Positions 8,100 to 16,506 of a DNA stretch of 49,998 nt are shown here, one piece after another. The translations under genes and the position numbers were made by a program. Source of the stretch: Streptomyces sp. 378 (GTDB lineage: Bacteria; Actinomycetota; Actinomycetes; Streptomycetales; Streptomycetaceae); NCBI RefSeq assembly GCF_030124145.1, contig NZ_JASKMS010000044.1, positions 1 through 49,998 of the forward strand. Reading direction: 5' to 3'. Every line of letters begins with the position of its first letter. Position 1 is the first letter of the stretch. The notes beneath the pieces are model-generated. The model worked only from the letters and a program-made list of their open reading frames with translations, did no database searches and was not told the origin of the DNA.

Positions 8100-9848
8100 T
8101 CAGACCCAGGTGTCCAGCCACATCCGCGCCCGCCAGTCGCCGATCGGGATGGCCTGGCCGGTGTACAGGGGCCAGAAGTAGATGAAGTTCCAGGTGATCA
8201 GGAGGACCAGGACGCCCGCGGCCGTGGCGCCCGCGACGCGGCGGGTGTCGGTGGAGCGGGGTGGGCCGATGATCGCGCCGAGGAGCATCGCCACCGCCAG
8301 GCACAGGAACGGCAGGAAGACGACGGCGTAGAAGAAGAAGATCGTGCGTTCCTGGTACATGAACCAGGGCAGGTAGCCGGCCGCGATGCCGCAGGCGATG
8401 GCGCCCGCGCGCCAGTCGCGGCGGAAGAACCAGCGCCACAGGACGTACAGCACCGCGAAACAGGCGACCCACCACAGCAGTGGTGTGCCCAGCGCGAGGA
8501 CCTCGCGGGCGCACTTCTCGCCCGCGTCGGCCGGGCAGCCGTCCTTGCCGGGCGCCGGGGACTCGTAGAAGTACGACACCGGGCGGCCGAGGACGAGCCA
8601 GCTCCACGGGTTGGACTGGTACGTGTGCGGCGAGGACAGCCCGACGTGGAACTCGTACACCTGGTGCTCGTAGTGCCACAGGCTGCGCAGCCAGTCGGGC
8701 AGGAAGGTCCAGCTGCCGCCCTTGCCGTCGGTCGCGGCCCAGTTGCGGAAGTAGCCGCCCTTGCCGTCGGTGGCGGAGAGGATCCACCCGGTCCAGGACA
8801 GGACGTAGGTGACCAGGGCCACCGGGACCGTGGCGAGGAACGCCAGGCCCGTGTCGCGCTTGAGGACCGCCGTGTACGGGTGCCGGGCACCGGCGACGCG
8901 ACGCGAGCCCACGTCCCACAACACCGCCATCAGGCAGAACGCGGCCAGAATGTACAGGCCGTTCCACTTCGTGCCGATGGCCAGGCCCAGCATCAGGCCC
9001 GCCGCCCAGCGCCAGGGGCGCGGGCCCAGGCGGGTGGTCTCGGCCGTGTGCCGGTCGGGCCGGCCCCGGCCGTACTCGTCCACCGGCAGGGCGGCGGCGA
9101 GTCTCGCGCGGGCCTTGTCCCGGTCGACCAGCAGACAGCCGAACGCGGCCAGCACGAAGAACATCAGCACGCCGTCGAGCAGTGCCGTGCGGCTCATCAC
9201 GAAGTGCAGGCCGTCCACCGCCATCAGCGCACCCGCGAGACACCCCAGGAAGGTGGAGCGGAACAGGCGGCGGCCGATCCGGCACAGCAGCAGCACGGAC
9301 AGCGTGCCGAGCAGCGCCGTCATGAACCGCCAGCCGAAGGGGTCGAACCCGAACATCAGCTCGCCGAGCCCGATGACGTACTTGCCGACCGGCGGGTGCA
9401 CCACGTACGCCGCCTCGGTCGGGAGGCTCACGTGCGAGCCCGACGACAGGACCAGGTCGTTGGCGTTCTTGTCCCAGCTGACCTCGAACCCGCGCTGGAC
9501 GAGACTCCAGGCGTCCTTGGCGTAGTACGTCTCGTCGAATATCACCGCCCTGGGGCTGCCCAGGTTCCAGAACCGCAGCACACCCGCAAGCAACGTCACG
9601 AGCAGCGGGCCGATCCAGCCCGACCAGCGCACCAGCCGTCCCGCGAGCGGGTGCGGAATGCCGAGCGCCGCCCACAACCGGGGGCCGGGCTCGGTGTACG
9701 GCGGCACCAGGCGCTCACGGACGTCGTCGGCGTCGCTTCTGGGCTGCCCCTGGTAGCCGAAGCGGCGCAGCCGCTGCTGCCAGGACGTCCGCTGCTCGAG
9801 CGGCGCCTGGCCCTGCCGGGTGTCCGTGGAGGACGCGGTACTGGTCAC
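8100..9848 (-). CDS. pmt: Dolichyl-phosphate-mannose-type protein O-mannosyltransferase Pmt
   Basis: A 582-residue GT39 family membrane enzyme with about 10-12 hydrophobic segments. It transfers mannose from polyprenyl-phosphate-mannose to Ser/Thr of exported proteins. The catalytic loop motif FDETYYAKDAW lies after the first helix, and HPPVGKYVIGLGE follows, both typical of PMTs. In S. coelicolor the orthologue glycosylates PstS and is needed for phage phiC31 infection. The GTG at 9848 was chosen because upstream codons are not family-like; the reading frame extends to 10382 only as an rsmI shadow. It is divergent from rsmI with 112 bp between them. Confidence 0.9.
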   Translation of the reverse strand: MTSTASSTDTRQGQAPLEQRTSWQQRLRRFGYQGQPRSDADDVRERLVPPYTEPGPRLWAALGIPHPLAGRLVRWSGWIGPLLVTLLAGVLRFWNLGSPRAVIFDETYYAKDAWSLVQRGFEVSWDKNANDLVLSSGSHVSLPTEAAYVVHPPVGKYVIGLGELMFGFDPFGWRFMTALLGTLSVLLLCRIGRRLFRSTFLGCLAGALMAVDGLHFVMSRTALLDGVLMFFVLAAFGCLLVDRDKARARLAAALPVDEYGRGRPDRHTAETTRLGPRPWRWAAGLMLGLAIGTKWNGLYILAAFCLMAVLWDVGSRRVAGARHPYTAVLKRDTGLAFLATVPVALVTYVLSWTGWILSATDGKGGYFRNWAATDGKGGSWTFLPDWLRSLWHYEHQVYEFHVGLSSPHTYQSNPWSWLVLGRPVSYFYESPAPGKDGCPADAGEKCAREVLALGTPLLWWVACFAVLYVLWRWFFRRDWRAGAIACGIAAGYLPWFMYQERTIFFFYAVVFLPFLCLAVAMLLGAIIGPPRSTDTRRVAGATAAGVLVLLITWNFIYFWPLYTGQAIPIGDWRARMWLDTWV

Positions 9849-9960
9849 CGCGCCATCGTAGGGAACCGTTCTGTGTGAGTCCCGTGCATGGCCGGTATGC
9901 GTCCGCATCGTCCGCCCCTGGGAGGAGTCCGGGTCCGCCCGCCCTGGGAGGATGGGAAGC

Positions 9961-10809
9961 GTGATCGGAACCCTCGTACTCGCAGGCACCCCCATCGGCG
10001 ACATCGCGGACGCCCCGCCCCGGCTCGCCGAGGAACTGGCCGGAGCCGATGTCGTCGCCGCCGAGGACACGCGCCGGCTGCGCCGGCTGACCCAGGCGCT
10101 CGGCGTCACACCCAAGGGGCGGGTGGTGTCGTACTTCGAGGGCAACGAGTCCGCCCGGACGCCGGAGCTGGTCGAGGAGCTGGTGGGCGGGGCGCGGGTG
10201 CTGCTGGTGACCGACGCGGGGATGCCGTCGGTGTCCGACCCGGGATACCGGCTGGTCGCCGCCGCGGTCGAGAGGGACGTGCGGGTCACCGCCGTGCCCG
10301 GGCCGTCCGCGGTGCTCACCGCGCTCGCGCTGTCCGGCCTGCCCGTCGACCGGTTCTGCTTCGAGGGGTTCCTGCCGCGCAAGGCCGGGGAGCGGCTGGG
10401 GCGGCTGCGGGAGGTCGCCGACGAGCGGCGGACGCTCGTCTACTTCGAGGCTCCGCACCGGCTCGACGACACGCTGTCGGCCATGGCCGAGGTGTTCGGC
10501 GCCGGGCGGCGGGCGGCGGTGTGCCGGGAGCTCACCAAGACGTACGAGGAGGTGAGGCGGGGCGGGCTCGGGGAGCTGGCCGCGTGGGCCGCGCAGGGGG
10601 TGCGCGGCGAGATCACCGTGGTGGTCGAGGGGGCGCCGGAGAAGGGGCCCGAGGAGGTCGGGCCCGAGGAACTGGTGCGGCGGGTGCGGGTGCGGGAGGA
10701 AGCGGGGGAGCGGCGCAAGGAGGCCATCGCCGCGGTGGCGGTGGAGGCCGGGGTGCCGAAGAGGGTGGTCTTCGACGCGGTGGTCGCCGCGAAGAACGCC
10801 GGTGGGTGA
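9961..10809 (+). CDS. rsmI: 16S rRNA C1402 2'-O-methyltransferase RsmI
   Basis: A tetrapyrrole-methylase-fold enzyme of about 282 residues that methylates the ribose of C1402 in the ribosomal P site. Diagnostic stretches are GTLVLAGTPIGDIADAP near the N-terminus, AEDTRR, TDAGMPSVSDPGYRLV (SAM pocket), VPGPSA and ELTKTYEEV. GTG 9961 is preferred over ATG 9952 because the GGGAGG at 9946-9951 directly abuts the ATG but is 9 bases from the GTG. It sits upstream of ksgA, another decoding-centre methyltransferase. Confidence 0.93.
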   Translation: MIGTLVLAGTPIGDIADAPPRLAEELAGADVVAAEDTRRLRRLTQALGVTPKGRVVSYFEGNESARTPELVEELVGGARVLLVTDAGMPSVSDPGYRLVAAAVERDVRVTAVPGPSAVLTALALSGLPVDRFCFEGFLPRKAGERLGRLREVADERRTLVYFEAPHRLDDTLSAMAEVFGAGRRAAVCRELTKTYEEVRRGGLGELAAWAAQGVRGEITVVVEGAPEKGPEEVGPEELVRRVRVREEAGERRKEAIAAVAVEAGVPKRVVFDAVVAAKNAGG

Positions 10810-10880
10810 GCCGGGTTCGGGGCGGGAGCTGTTGCGGTGCGCGGGGTGCGGGTGGAGTGGGGTGAGCGCGCCCACGCGGC

Positions 10881-11222
10881 GGAGCCGCACGTCGATGTGG
10901 CCCCACGCCTCCGACGGGGGTGCCGTGGCGGAGCCGCACGTCAATGCGGCCCCATGCCTCCGACGGGGGTGCCGCGGTGGAGCCGCACGTCAATGCGGCC
11001 CCATGCCTCCGACGGGGGTGCCGCGGTGGAGCCGCACGTCAATGCGGCCCCATGCCTCCGACGGGGGTGCCGCGGTGGAGCCGCACGTCAACGCGGCCCC
11101 GCGCCCTGGCGGGGGCGCTGCGGCGGAGCCGCACGTCAATGCGGCCCCATGCCTCCGACGGGGGTGCCGCGGTGGAGCCGCACGTCGATGCCGCCCCGCG
11201 CCCTGGCGGGGGCGCTGAACCC
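10881..11222. repeat. 49-bp tandem repeat array, seven units
   Basis: Seven units begin at 10881, 10930, 10979, 11028, 11077, 11125 and 11174, each starting GGAGCCGCACGTC. Two unit types alternate: one with CATGCCTCCGACGGGGGTGC (units 1-4 and 6) and one with GCGCCCTGGCGGGGGCGCTG (units 5 and 7). Each unit carries an imperfect stem (GCGGCCCC with GGGGGTGCCGC). The 49-bp length is not a multiple of three, so the open frames through it on both strands are not genes. The unit resembles a GGAGCCGCAC...GCCCCGCGCCC element I recall between many Streptomyces genes. Confidence 0.85.
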
Positions 11223-11412
11223 TTCTGAGCAGGGCGCTTTTCGTTTGAGCGTGCGCCCCATGGGTGGGCAAAGCAGAAGGGGCGCAGGGGCAAGGGACGC
11301 CCAAATCGGGGCCAACAGTCGACAGGTCTGCTGCCATCGGTCCGGCCGAGGAGTCCACTGGGTCGCGGGGGCGGCATCGCCCTCACGCCACAGCGGACCA
11401 ACAGGAGCTGGC
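11223..11412. other. Intergenic region before zinc-ribbon gene
   Basis: About 190 bp between the tandem array and the gene at 11413. I see no coding signature; the promoter and ribosome site (GGAG at 11404-11407) of the next gene must be here. Confidence 0.4.
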
Positions 11413-11841
11413 ATGAGTGAGATCGCAGGGCAGACCGGGCTCCGCGCCGGTGCGACCGCAGTCGTCAACGAGTCCTACTCCTTCGCCTGCATGCGGTGCG
11501 GGCACGGCTGGGAGCAGTCGTACGAGATAGAGCACCACACGGACGCCGCGGGCCACGAGTTCGTCCTCTACGTGGCCGACGGCAAGGTGGTGCCCTCCCC
11601 GTTGAGCAGGCCCGAATGTCACCACTGCGACAGCCACGTCGTGCGGATCATGCGGCCCGGGCGGGTCGCGTCGGCGCGCGACGCGGCGCACCGGCCGTCC
11701 CGCGTACCGCCGCCCGCCGGGCCCGTCCAGGCGCCCACCGCGGCAGCCGAGGCCGGGGCGGCGGCCGGCCAGGAGCAGCGCGAGCCCCACCACTGGCACC
11801 TGTCCGACCTGTTGCACCCCTTCCAGCGCAAGGCGAGCTGA
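11413..11841 (+). CDS. Conserved zinc-ribbon-like hypothetical protein
   Basis: A 142-residue soluble protein. The N-terminal half carries two CxxC pairs (Cys26/Cys29 in FACMRCGHGWEQ and Cys69/Cys72 in PECHHCDSH), spaced as a zinc ribbon. The C-terminal half is a Pro/Ala-rich linker ending in a histidine-containing tail (EPHHWHLSDLLHPFQ). ATG 11413 has GGAG six bases upstream. It is a single gene followed by its own hairpin terminator and then tatD. I recognise it only as a conserved Streptomyces protein; function unknown, nucleic-acid or metal binding possible. Confidence 0.8.
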   Translation: MSEIAGQTGLRAGATAVVNESYSFACMRCGHGWEQSYEIEHHTDAAGHEFVLYVADGKVVPSPLSRPECHHCDSHVVRIMRPGRVASARDAAHRPSRVPPPAGPVQAPTAAAEAGAAAGQEQREPHHWHLSDLLHPFQRKAS

Positions 11842-11862
11842 CCCGTCCGGCTTCCCTTGTCG

Positions 11863-11898
11863 ACGCCCTCCCCGGTCCTCCCCCATCGGGGAGGGCGT
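11863..11898. terminator. Hairpin terminator after zinc-ribbon gene
   Basis: Perfect 11-bp stem ACGCCCTCCCC (11863-11873) with GGGGAGGGCGT (11888-11898) and a 14-nt loop, 22 bp after the stop codon and 22 bp before the tatD start. It separates the zinc-ribbon gene from tatD. Confidence 0.7.
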
Positions 11899-11920
11899 AC
11901 CCCTTTCGTAGGATCGGGGC

Positions 11921-12811
11921 ATGCCTTCGAACGCCTCCGGCCGCCAGGACAAGAACGCGGCCCCGCCCCTCCCGGAGCCCCTCCGGGTGCCGGTCGCCGA
12001 TTCCCACACCCACCTGGACATGCAGTCCGGCACGGTCGAGGAGGCGCTGGCCAAGGCGGCGTCGGTCGGAGTGACGGCGGTCGTGCAGGTCGGCTGCGAC
12101 CTCGAGGGCTCGCGCTGGGCGGCCGAGACGGCGGCGGCCCACTCCGCCGTCCACGCCACGGTCGCCCTGCACCCGAACGAGGCGCCCCGGATCGTGCACG
12201 GCGACCCCGACGGCTGGTCGCGGCAGGGCGCCCGCGAACCCGGCGGCCGGACGGCCCTGGACGACGCGCTCGCCGAGATCGACCGGCTGGCCGCACGCGA
12301 GCAGGTCAAAGGCGTCGGTGAGACCGGCCTCGACTACTTCCGCACCGGGCCCGAGGGCAAGGAGGCGCAGGAGCGGTCCTTCCGCGCCCACATCGAGATC
12401 GCCAAGCGGCACGGCAAGGCCCTGGTCATCCACGACCGCGAGGCCCACGCCGACGTCCTGCGCGTGCTGAAGGAGGAGGGCGCCCCCGAGCGGACCGTCT
12501 TCCACTGCTACTCCGGCGACGCCGAGATGGCCGAAATCTGCGCGAGCGCGGGCTACTTCATGTCCTTCGCCGGCAACGTCACCTTCAAGAACGCGCAGCA
12601 CCTGCGGGACGCCGTGGCCGTGGCCCCGCTGGAACTCCTCCTCGTGGAGACGGACGCGCCCTTCCTCACCCCGGCGCCCTACCGCGGGCGGCCGAACGCC
12701 CCCTACCTGGTGCCGATCACGGTGCGGGCCATGGCCGAGGTGCGCGGCGTCGACGAGGACACGCTGGCCACGGCGCTCGGCGCGAACACGGCACGGGCCT
12801 TCGGTTACTGA
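11921..12811 (+). CDS. tatD: TatD-family metal-dependent deoxyribonuclease
   Basis: A 296-residue amidohydrolase-fold hydrolase; TatD proteins act as Mg-dependent 3'-5' DNases in repair and DNA degradation. Metal ligands are visible in order: His29 and His31 in DSHTHLD, Glu134 in GETGLDY, the histidines of VIHDREAH and HCYSGD, and Asp245 in ETDAP. The family ending GRPNAPYLVP is present. A roughly 24-residue polar extension precedes the domain. The tatD-rpfB-ksgA-ispE order is conserved in actinobacteria. Confidence 0.92.
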   Translation: MPSNASGRQDKNAAPPLPEPLRVPVADSHTHLDMQSGTVEEALAKAASVGVTAVVQVGCDLEGSRWAAETAAAHSAVHATVALHPNEAPRIVHGDPDGWSRQGAREPGGRTALDDALAEIDRLAAREQVKGVGETGLDYFRTGPEGKEAQERSFRAHIEIAKRHGKALVIHDREAHADVLRVLKEEGAPERTVFHCYSGDAEMAEICASAGYFMSFAGNVTFKNAQHLRDAVAVAPLELLLVETDAPFLTPAPYRGRPNAPYLVPITVRAMAEVRGVDEDTLATALGANTARAFGY

Positions 12812-12844
12812 CACCGGCCGTACGACTGTGCGTAGTCGCGTCGC

Positions 12845-12874
12845 TTTGGAGAGTGACGACCGCTCCGCTAGGTT
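12845..12874 (+). promoter_or_regulatory. Candidate rpfB promoter
   Basis: TTTGGA (12845-12850), an 18-bp spacer and TAGGTT (12869-12874) form a plausible vegetative promoter that would start transcription about 50 bp before the rpfB GTG. The match at -35 is moderate. Confidence 0.4.
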
Positions 12875-12930
12875 CTGGGGGCCCGATCCGGACCCCTCTG
12901 GACCCCCTCCGGCCCCTGGAGCGCGTCGGC

Positions 12931-14391
12931 GTGAGCAACTCGCGGTACGAGACCTACGAGACGTACGAGACGTATGGCCCGGCCTACGCCGACCCGGCGT
13001 ACGGCCGTTTCGACGCGCCTCCGGTTGATCTGCACAACGCCGAGACCCTCGGCCACGGGGCGCCCGGCGCCCACGAGGACACCTACCGCCCCGCCTACGA
13101 GGACACCTACCGCCCCGCCTACGAGGCCCCGACCCTGCCCGTGCTGCCCCGGCAGGGCGTCCCGGACGGAGAGCCCGCGGGGACCGCCGGCCCGGGCGTG
13201 GGTGCGCGCGCCGGGTCACGAGCCGCTGCGCGCACCGGCTCGCACCGCAGGGCCACGCGCCGGCGCAAGGCGCGCTACGCCGAGCGCCCGGACAGTTCCA
13301 TGCGACGGCTGGTCCCGCAGGCCCTGGTCGTGGCCTTCCTGGCGGGCGGCACCACGGCGTTCGTCGCCAAGGACAAGGCCATCGAACTGAACGTCGACGG
13401 CAGGACGCGCACGCTGCACACCTTCGCCGACGACGTCACCGAACTGCTCACGGAGGAGGGCGTCGAGGTCGGCGCCCACGACGTGGTGGCACCCGGGCCG
13501 GGCACGCGGATCGCCAGCGGCGACGAGGTCGCCGTGCACTACGCCCGTCCCGTGCGGCTCACCCTCGACGGACACCGGCGCGAGGTGTGGACGACCGCCC
13601 ACACGGTGGCAGGGGCGCTGCGGCAGCTCGGCGTGCGGCAGGAGGGCGCCTACGTGTCCACGCCCCGCTCACGGCGCATCGGGCGCGAGGGCCTCGCACT
13701 GGACGTGCGGACCGAGCGCACGGTCACGATCATGGCGGACGGCCGCGCCCGCACGGTGCGCACCAACGCGGCGACCGTACGGGAGGCCGTCGAGGAGGCC
13801 GGGATCACCCTGCGCGGCCAGGACACCACCTCCGTCCCGCAGGGCAGCTTCCCGCGTGACGGACAGACCGTGACGGTGCTGCGGATCACCGGCGGCAAGG
13901 AGGTCCGCGAGGAGCCGATCCCGTTCCAGGTGCGGCGCACGGACGATCCGGACCTGTTCCGCGGCACGGAGGTCGTGGAGCGTGCGGGCGAGCCGGGCCT
14001 GCGCCGGATCACCTTCTCCCTGCGCACGGTCAACGGCGTCCGGCAGAAGCCGCGCCGGATCAGGTCCGAGGTGGTGCGCGCGCCGCGCCCGCAGATCGTG
14101 AAGGTCGGGACGAAGCCGCGCCCGGTGTCCGTGCAGGGCGCCGACCACCTCGACTGGCAGGGCCTCGCGGCCTGCGAGTCGGGCGGACGCCCCGACGCGG
14201 TCGACTCCTCGGGCACCTACGGCGGCCTCTACCAGTTCGACACCCCAACCTGGCAGGCCCTCGGCGGCAGTGGCCGCCCCCAGGACGCCCCGGCGGCGGA
14301 ACAGACCTACCGGGCGAAGAAGCTGTACGTGCGGCGGGGAACCAGTCCGTGGCCGCACTGCGGGGGGCGGCTGCGCGGACAAGGCGAATAA
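12931..14391 (+). CDS. rpfB: Resuscitation-promoting factor RpfB
   Basis: A 486-residue secreted or anchored muralytic enzyme. GTG 12931 with GGAG at 12917-12920 is the likely start. The tail before the membrane segment is Tyr-rich and repetitive (YETYETYETYGPAY, DTYRPAYEDTYRPAYE). A helix at about 127-147 is followed by three DUF348 repeats (about 147-325), a G5 domain (about 325-400) and a C-terminal Rpf transglycosylase domain (about 406-486) with catalytic Glu in LAACESGG and the family sequence GLYQFDTPTWQALGG. It cleaves peptidoglycan to promote germination or regrowth. The Tyr-rich cytoplasmic tail looks lineage-specific. Confidence 0.93.
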   Translation: MSNSRYETYETYETYGPAYADPAYGRFDAPPVDLHNAETLGHGAPGAHEDTYRPAYEDTYRPAYEAPTLPVLPRQGVPDGEPAGTAGPGVGARAGSRAAARTGSHRRATRRRKARYAERPDSSMRRLVPQALVVAFLAGGTTAFVAKDKAIELNVDGRTRTLHTFADDVTELLTEEGVEVGAHDVVAPGPGTRIASGDEVAVHYARPVRLTLDGHRREVWTTAHTVAGALRQLGVRQEGAYVSTPRSRRIGREGLALDVRTERTVTIMADGRARTVRTNAATVREAVEEAGITLRGQDTTSVPQGSFPRDGQTVTVLRITGGKEVREEPIPFQVRRTDDPDLFRGTEVVERAGEPGLRRITFSLRTVNGVRQKPRRIRSEVVRAPRPQIVKVGTKPRPVSVQGADHLDWQGLAACESGGRPDAVDSSGTYGGLYQFDTPTWQALGGSGRPQDAPAAEQTYRAKKLYVRRGTSPWPHCGGRLRGQGE

Positions 14392-14440
14392 CGCGGACCA
14401 GGCGGACAAGGGTGGACCCCGAGGGGCGATCGGGCCCCCG

Positions 14441-14455
14441 TACCCTTGTCCCGTG
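14441..14455 (+). promoter_or_regulatory. Candidate leaderless-mRNA promoter of ksgA
   Basis: TACCCT (14441-14446) lies exactly six bases before the GTG at 14453, and no ribosome site is present. This spacing is the signature of leaderless transcripts in Streptomyces, in which transcription begins at the start codon. The -35 region is not recognisable. Confidence 0.4.
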
Positions 14456-15343
14456 ACCAGCAGCCCCACCCCCGACGCCCTTCTGGGCCCCGCCGACATC
14501 CGCGAACTCGCGGCAGCCCTCGGCGTACGCCCCACCAAGCAACGCGGACAGAACTTCGTGATCGACGCGAACACCGTCCGCCGTATCGTCCGCACCGCAC
14601 AGGTCCGCCCCGACGACGTGGTCGTCGAGGTCGGCCCGGGGCTCGGGTCGCTCACCCTCGCGCTGCTGGAGGCCGCCGACCGGGTCACCGCCGTGGAGAT
14701 CGACGACGTGCTCGCCGGCGCGCTGCCCGCGACCGTCACGGCCCGCATGCCCGAGCGCGCCGACCGGTTCGCCCTGGTCCACTCCGACGCCATGCACGTC
14801 ACCGAGCTGCCGGGCCCCGCCCCGACCGCGCTGGTCGCCAACCTCCCGTACAACGTGGCCGTCCCGGTCCTGCTGCACATGCTCGACACCTTCCCGACCA
14901 TCGAGCGCACCCTCGTCATGGTCCAGGCGGAGGTCGCCGACCGGCTCGCCGCCCCGCCCGGCTCGAAGGTCTACGGCGTCCCCTCGGTCAAGGCCAACTG
15001 GTACGCCGAGGTCAAGCGCGCCGGCTCCATCGGACGGAACGTCTTCTGGCCGGCGCCCAACGTCGACAGCGGCCTGGTCTCCCTGGTCCGCCGGACCGAG
15101 CCGCTGAGGACGACGGCCTCGAAGCGCGAGGTGTTCGCCGTCGTCGACGCCGCGTTCGCCCAGCGCCGCAAGACGCTGCGGGCCGCGCTCGCCGGCTGGG
15201 CCGGATCGGCCGCCGCCGCCGAGGAGGCCCTCGTCGCCGCCGGGGTCTCGCCGCAGGCCCGGGGTGAGTCGCTGACCGTGGAGGAGTTCGCGCGGATCGC
15301 CGAGCACCAGGCGAACCGGCACGAGGAGAGGGAGCCCGCGTGA
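14453..15343 (+). CDS. ksgA: 16S rRNA dimethyladenosine transferase KsgA/RsmA
   Basis: A 296-residue SAM-dependent enzyme that dimethylates the two adjacent adenines of helix 45 in 16S rRNA during small-subunit maturation. Motifs are KQRGQNFVIDANTVRRI near the N-terminus, the SAM loop VEVGPGLGSLT, acidic ribose ligand in VTAVEIDD, and catalytic NLPYNVAVP. The GTG at 14453 gives the family-typical N-terminus; the frame is open further upstream but overlaps rpfB. Its TGA overlaps the ispE GTG by four bases, so the two are translationally coupled. Confidence 0.95.
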   Translation: MTSSPTPDALLGPADIRELAAALGVRPTKQRGQNFVIDANTVRRIVRTAQVRPDDVVVEVGPGLGSLTLALLEAADRVTAVEIDDVLAGALPATVTARMPERADRFALVHSDAMHVTELPGPAPTALVANLPYNVAVPVLLHMLDTFPTIERTLVMVQAEVADRLAAPPGSKVYGVPSVKANWYAEVKRAGSIGRNVFWPAPNVDSGLVSLVRRTEPLRTTASKREVFAVVDAAFAQRRKTLRAALAGWAGSAAAAEEALVAAGVSPQARGESLTVEEFARIAEHQANRHEEREPA

Positions 15344-16239
15344 GCGTCACGGTCCGCGTCCCCGCCAAGGTCAACGTCCAGCTGGCGGTCGGCGCCGCCC
15401 GCCCCGACGGCTTCCACCCCCTGGCCAACGTCTTCCTCGCCGTCGGCCTCTACGACGAGGTCACCGTCACCCCGGCCGACGAGCTCCGCGTCACCTGCGA
15501 GGGCCCGGACGCCGACCAGGTCCCCCTGGACCGTACGAACCTGGCGGCGCGGGCGGCGATCGCGCTGGCCGAGCGGTACGGCCGCAGCCCCGACGTCCAC
15601 CTCCACATCGCCAAGGACATCCCCGTCGCCGGCGGCATGGCGGGCGGCAGCGCGGACGGCGCCGCTGCACTGGTGGCCTGTGACACGCTGTGGCAGACCG
15701 GCGCCTCCCGCGAGGAACTCCTCGACATCTGCGCCGAACTGGGCAGCGATGTGCCGTTCAGCCTGGTCGGTGGGGCGGCCCTCGGGATCGGGCGGGGCGA
15801 GCAGCTGACGCCCCTGGAGGTCGGCGGCGCCTTCCACTGGGTGTTCGCGATGGCCGACCGCGGACTGTCCACCCCGGCGGTCTTCCGCGCGTTCGACCGG
15901 TTGGGGGAGGGCGTGGACATGCCCACCCCCGTAGCCTCCCAGGAACTCCTCGACGCCCTCGCCAAGGGCGACCCGGACGCGCTCGCCGTTACCGTCTCCA
16001 ACGACCTCCAGCCGGCCGCGCTCTCCCTCTTCCCGGAACTCGCCGACACCCTGGCGGCCGGCCGCGCCGCCGGTGCGCTCGCGGCGCTGGTCTCGGGCTC
16101 CGGCCCGACCACCGCGTTCCTGGTCCGCGGCCCCGAGTCGGCCGCCACGGTGGCTCAGGCCCTGCTGGCGTCCGGGACATGCCGGACGGTGCGCACGGCA
16201 TCGGGTCCGGCGCCCGGGGCGACGATCGCCGGGCGTTGA
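15340..16239 (+). CDS. ispE: 4-diphosphocytidyl-2-C-methyl-D-erythritol kinase IspE
   Basis: A 299-residue GHMP kinase of the non-mevalonate (MEP) isoprenoid pathway. It phosphorylates the 2-hydroxyl of CDP-methylerythritol. Lys10 in VPAKVNVQL is the conserved N-terminal lysine, the ATP-binding glycine loop is PVAGGMAGGSADGAAAL (about 97-113), ELGSDVPF carries the catalytic-region Asp, and VSGSGPTTAFLV is the C-terminal GHMP loop. It overlaps ksgA by four bases, as in many actinobacteria. Confidence 0.95.
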   Translation: MSVTVRVPAKVNVQLAVGAARPDGFHPLANVFLAVGLYDEVTVTPADELRVTCEGPDADQVPLDRTNLAARAAIALAERYGRSPDVHLHIAKDIPVAGGMAGGSADGAAALVACDTLWQTGASREELLDICAELGSDVPFSLVGGAALGIGRGEQLTPLEVGGAFHWVFAMADRGLSTPAVFRAFDRLGEGVDMPTPVASQELLDALAKGDPDALAVTVSNDLQPAALSLFPELADTLAAGRAAGALAALVSGSGPTTAFLVRGPESAATVAQALLASGTCRTVRTASGPAPGATIAGR

Positions 16240-16267
16240 CCACCCCCGGCCGCAGCCGGGCGCCTGG

Positions 16268-16297
16268 GCTCCCCCAGTCGTTTCGAGAGGGGGGCAC
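16268..16297. repeat. Dispersed hairpin repeat, weaker copy
   Basis: GCTCCCCCA, then a TCGTTTCGAGA core and GGGGGGC follow the same C-arm/TTCGAG/G-arm plan as the copies at 63-97 and 40283-40317 but are shorter and more diverged. It sits between ispE and the ankyrin-like remnant. Confidence 0.4.
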
Positions 16298-16302
16298 AGC
16301 AG

Positions 16303-16435
16303 TGCCGGAACTGGTCGCGGCCCACGGCGCGGGGACGTGGACGAGGTCACGGCGCTGCTGGAGGCGGGGGCCGATCCCGACACTCTCGGTCTGGCGCTAC
16401 CAGCGCCGGGCGTGAAGGCGGCGACCGAGGCGTGA
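16303..16435 (+). pseudogene. Ankyrin-repeat protein remnant, frameshifted
   Basis: A GTG at 16303 begins VPELVAAHGA; after a one-base frame change near 16332 the text continues RGDVDEVTALLEAGADPDTLG, which reads as one ankyrin repeat, then stops at 16435. Joined, it resembles the first repeat of Streptomyces ankyrin proteins (VAAARRGDVDEVTALLEAGADPD), but no further repeats follow. It looks like a decayed, truncated gene. A sequencing error could explain the frameshift but not the truncation. Confidence 0.45.
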
Positions 16436-16506
16436 ACCGCCCGGCCGGAGCACCCCGCCGCGCGACTACCCTGGAGGGTCGATCCATCCCCCTTGGCAGG
16501 AGAGTA

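Noticed and set aside
10881..11222. CRISPR array
   Set aside because: The units are contiguous without unique spacers, and no cas genes are nearby.
10802..11841. Open frames through the 49-bp repeat array, on both strands
   Set aside because: All frames are open because the units are GC-rich and 49 bp is not a multiple of three; the predicted peptides are just the repeat read in shifting frames.
12812..12930. ydaO-type (c-di-AMP) riboswitch before rpfB
   Set aside because: The leader is only about 120 bp and lacks recognisable conserved riboswitch blocks; that element is known for rpfA-type genes instead.
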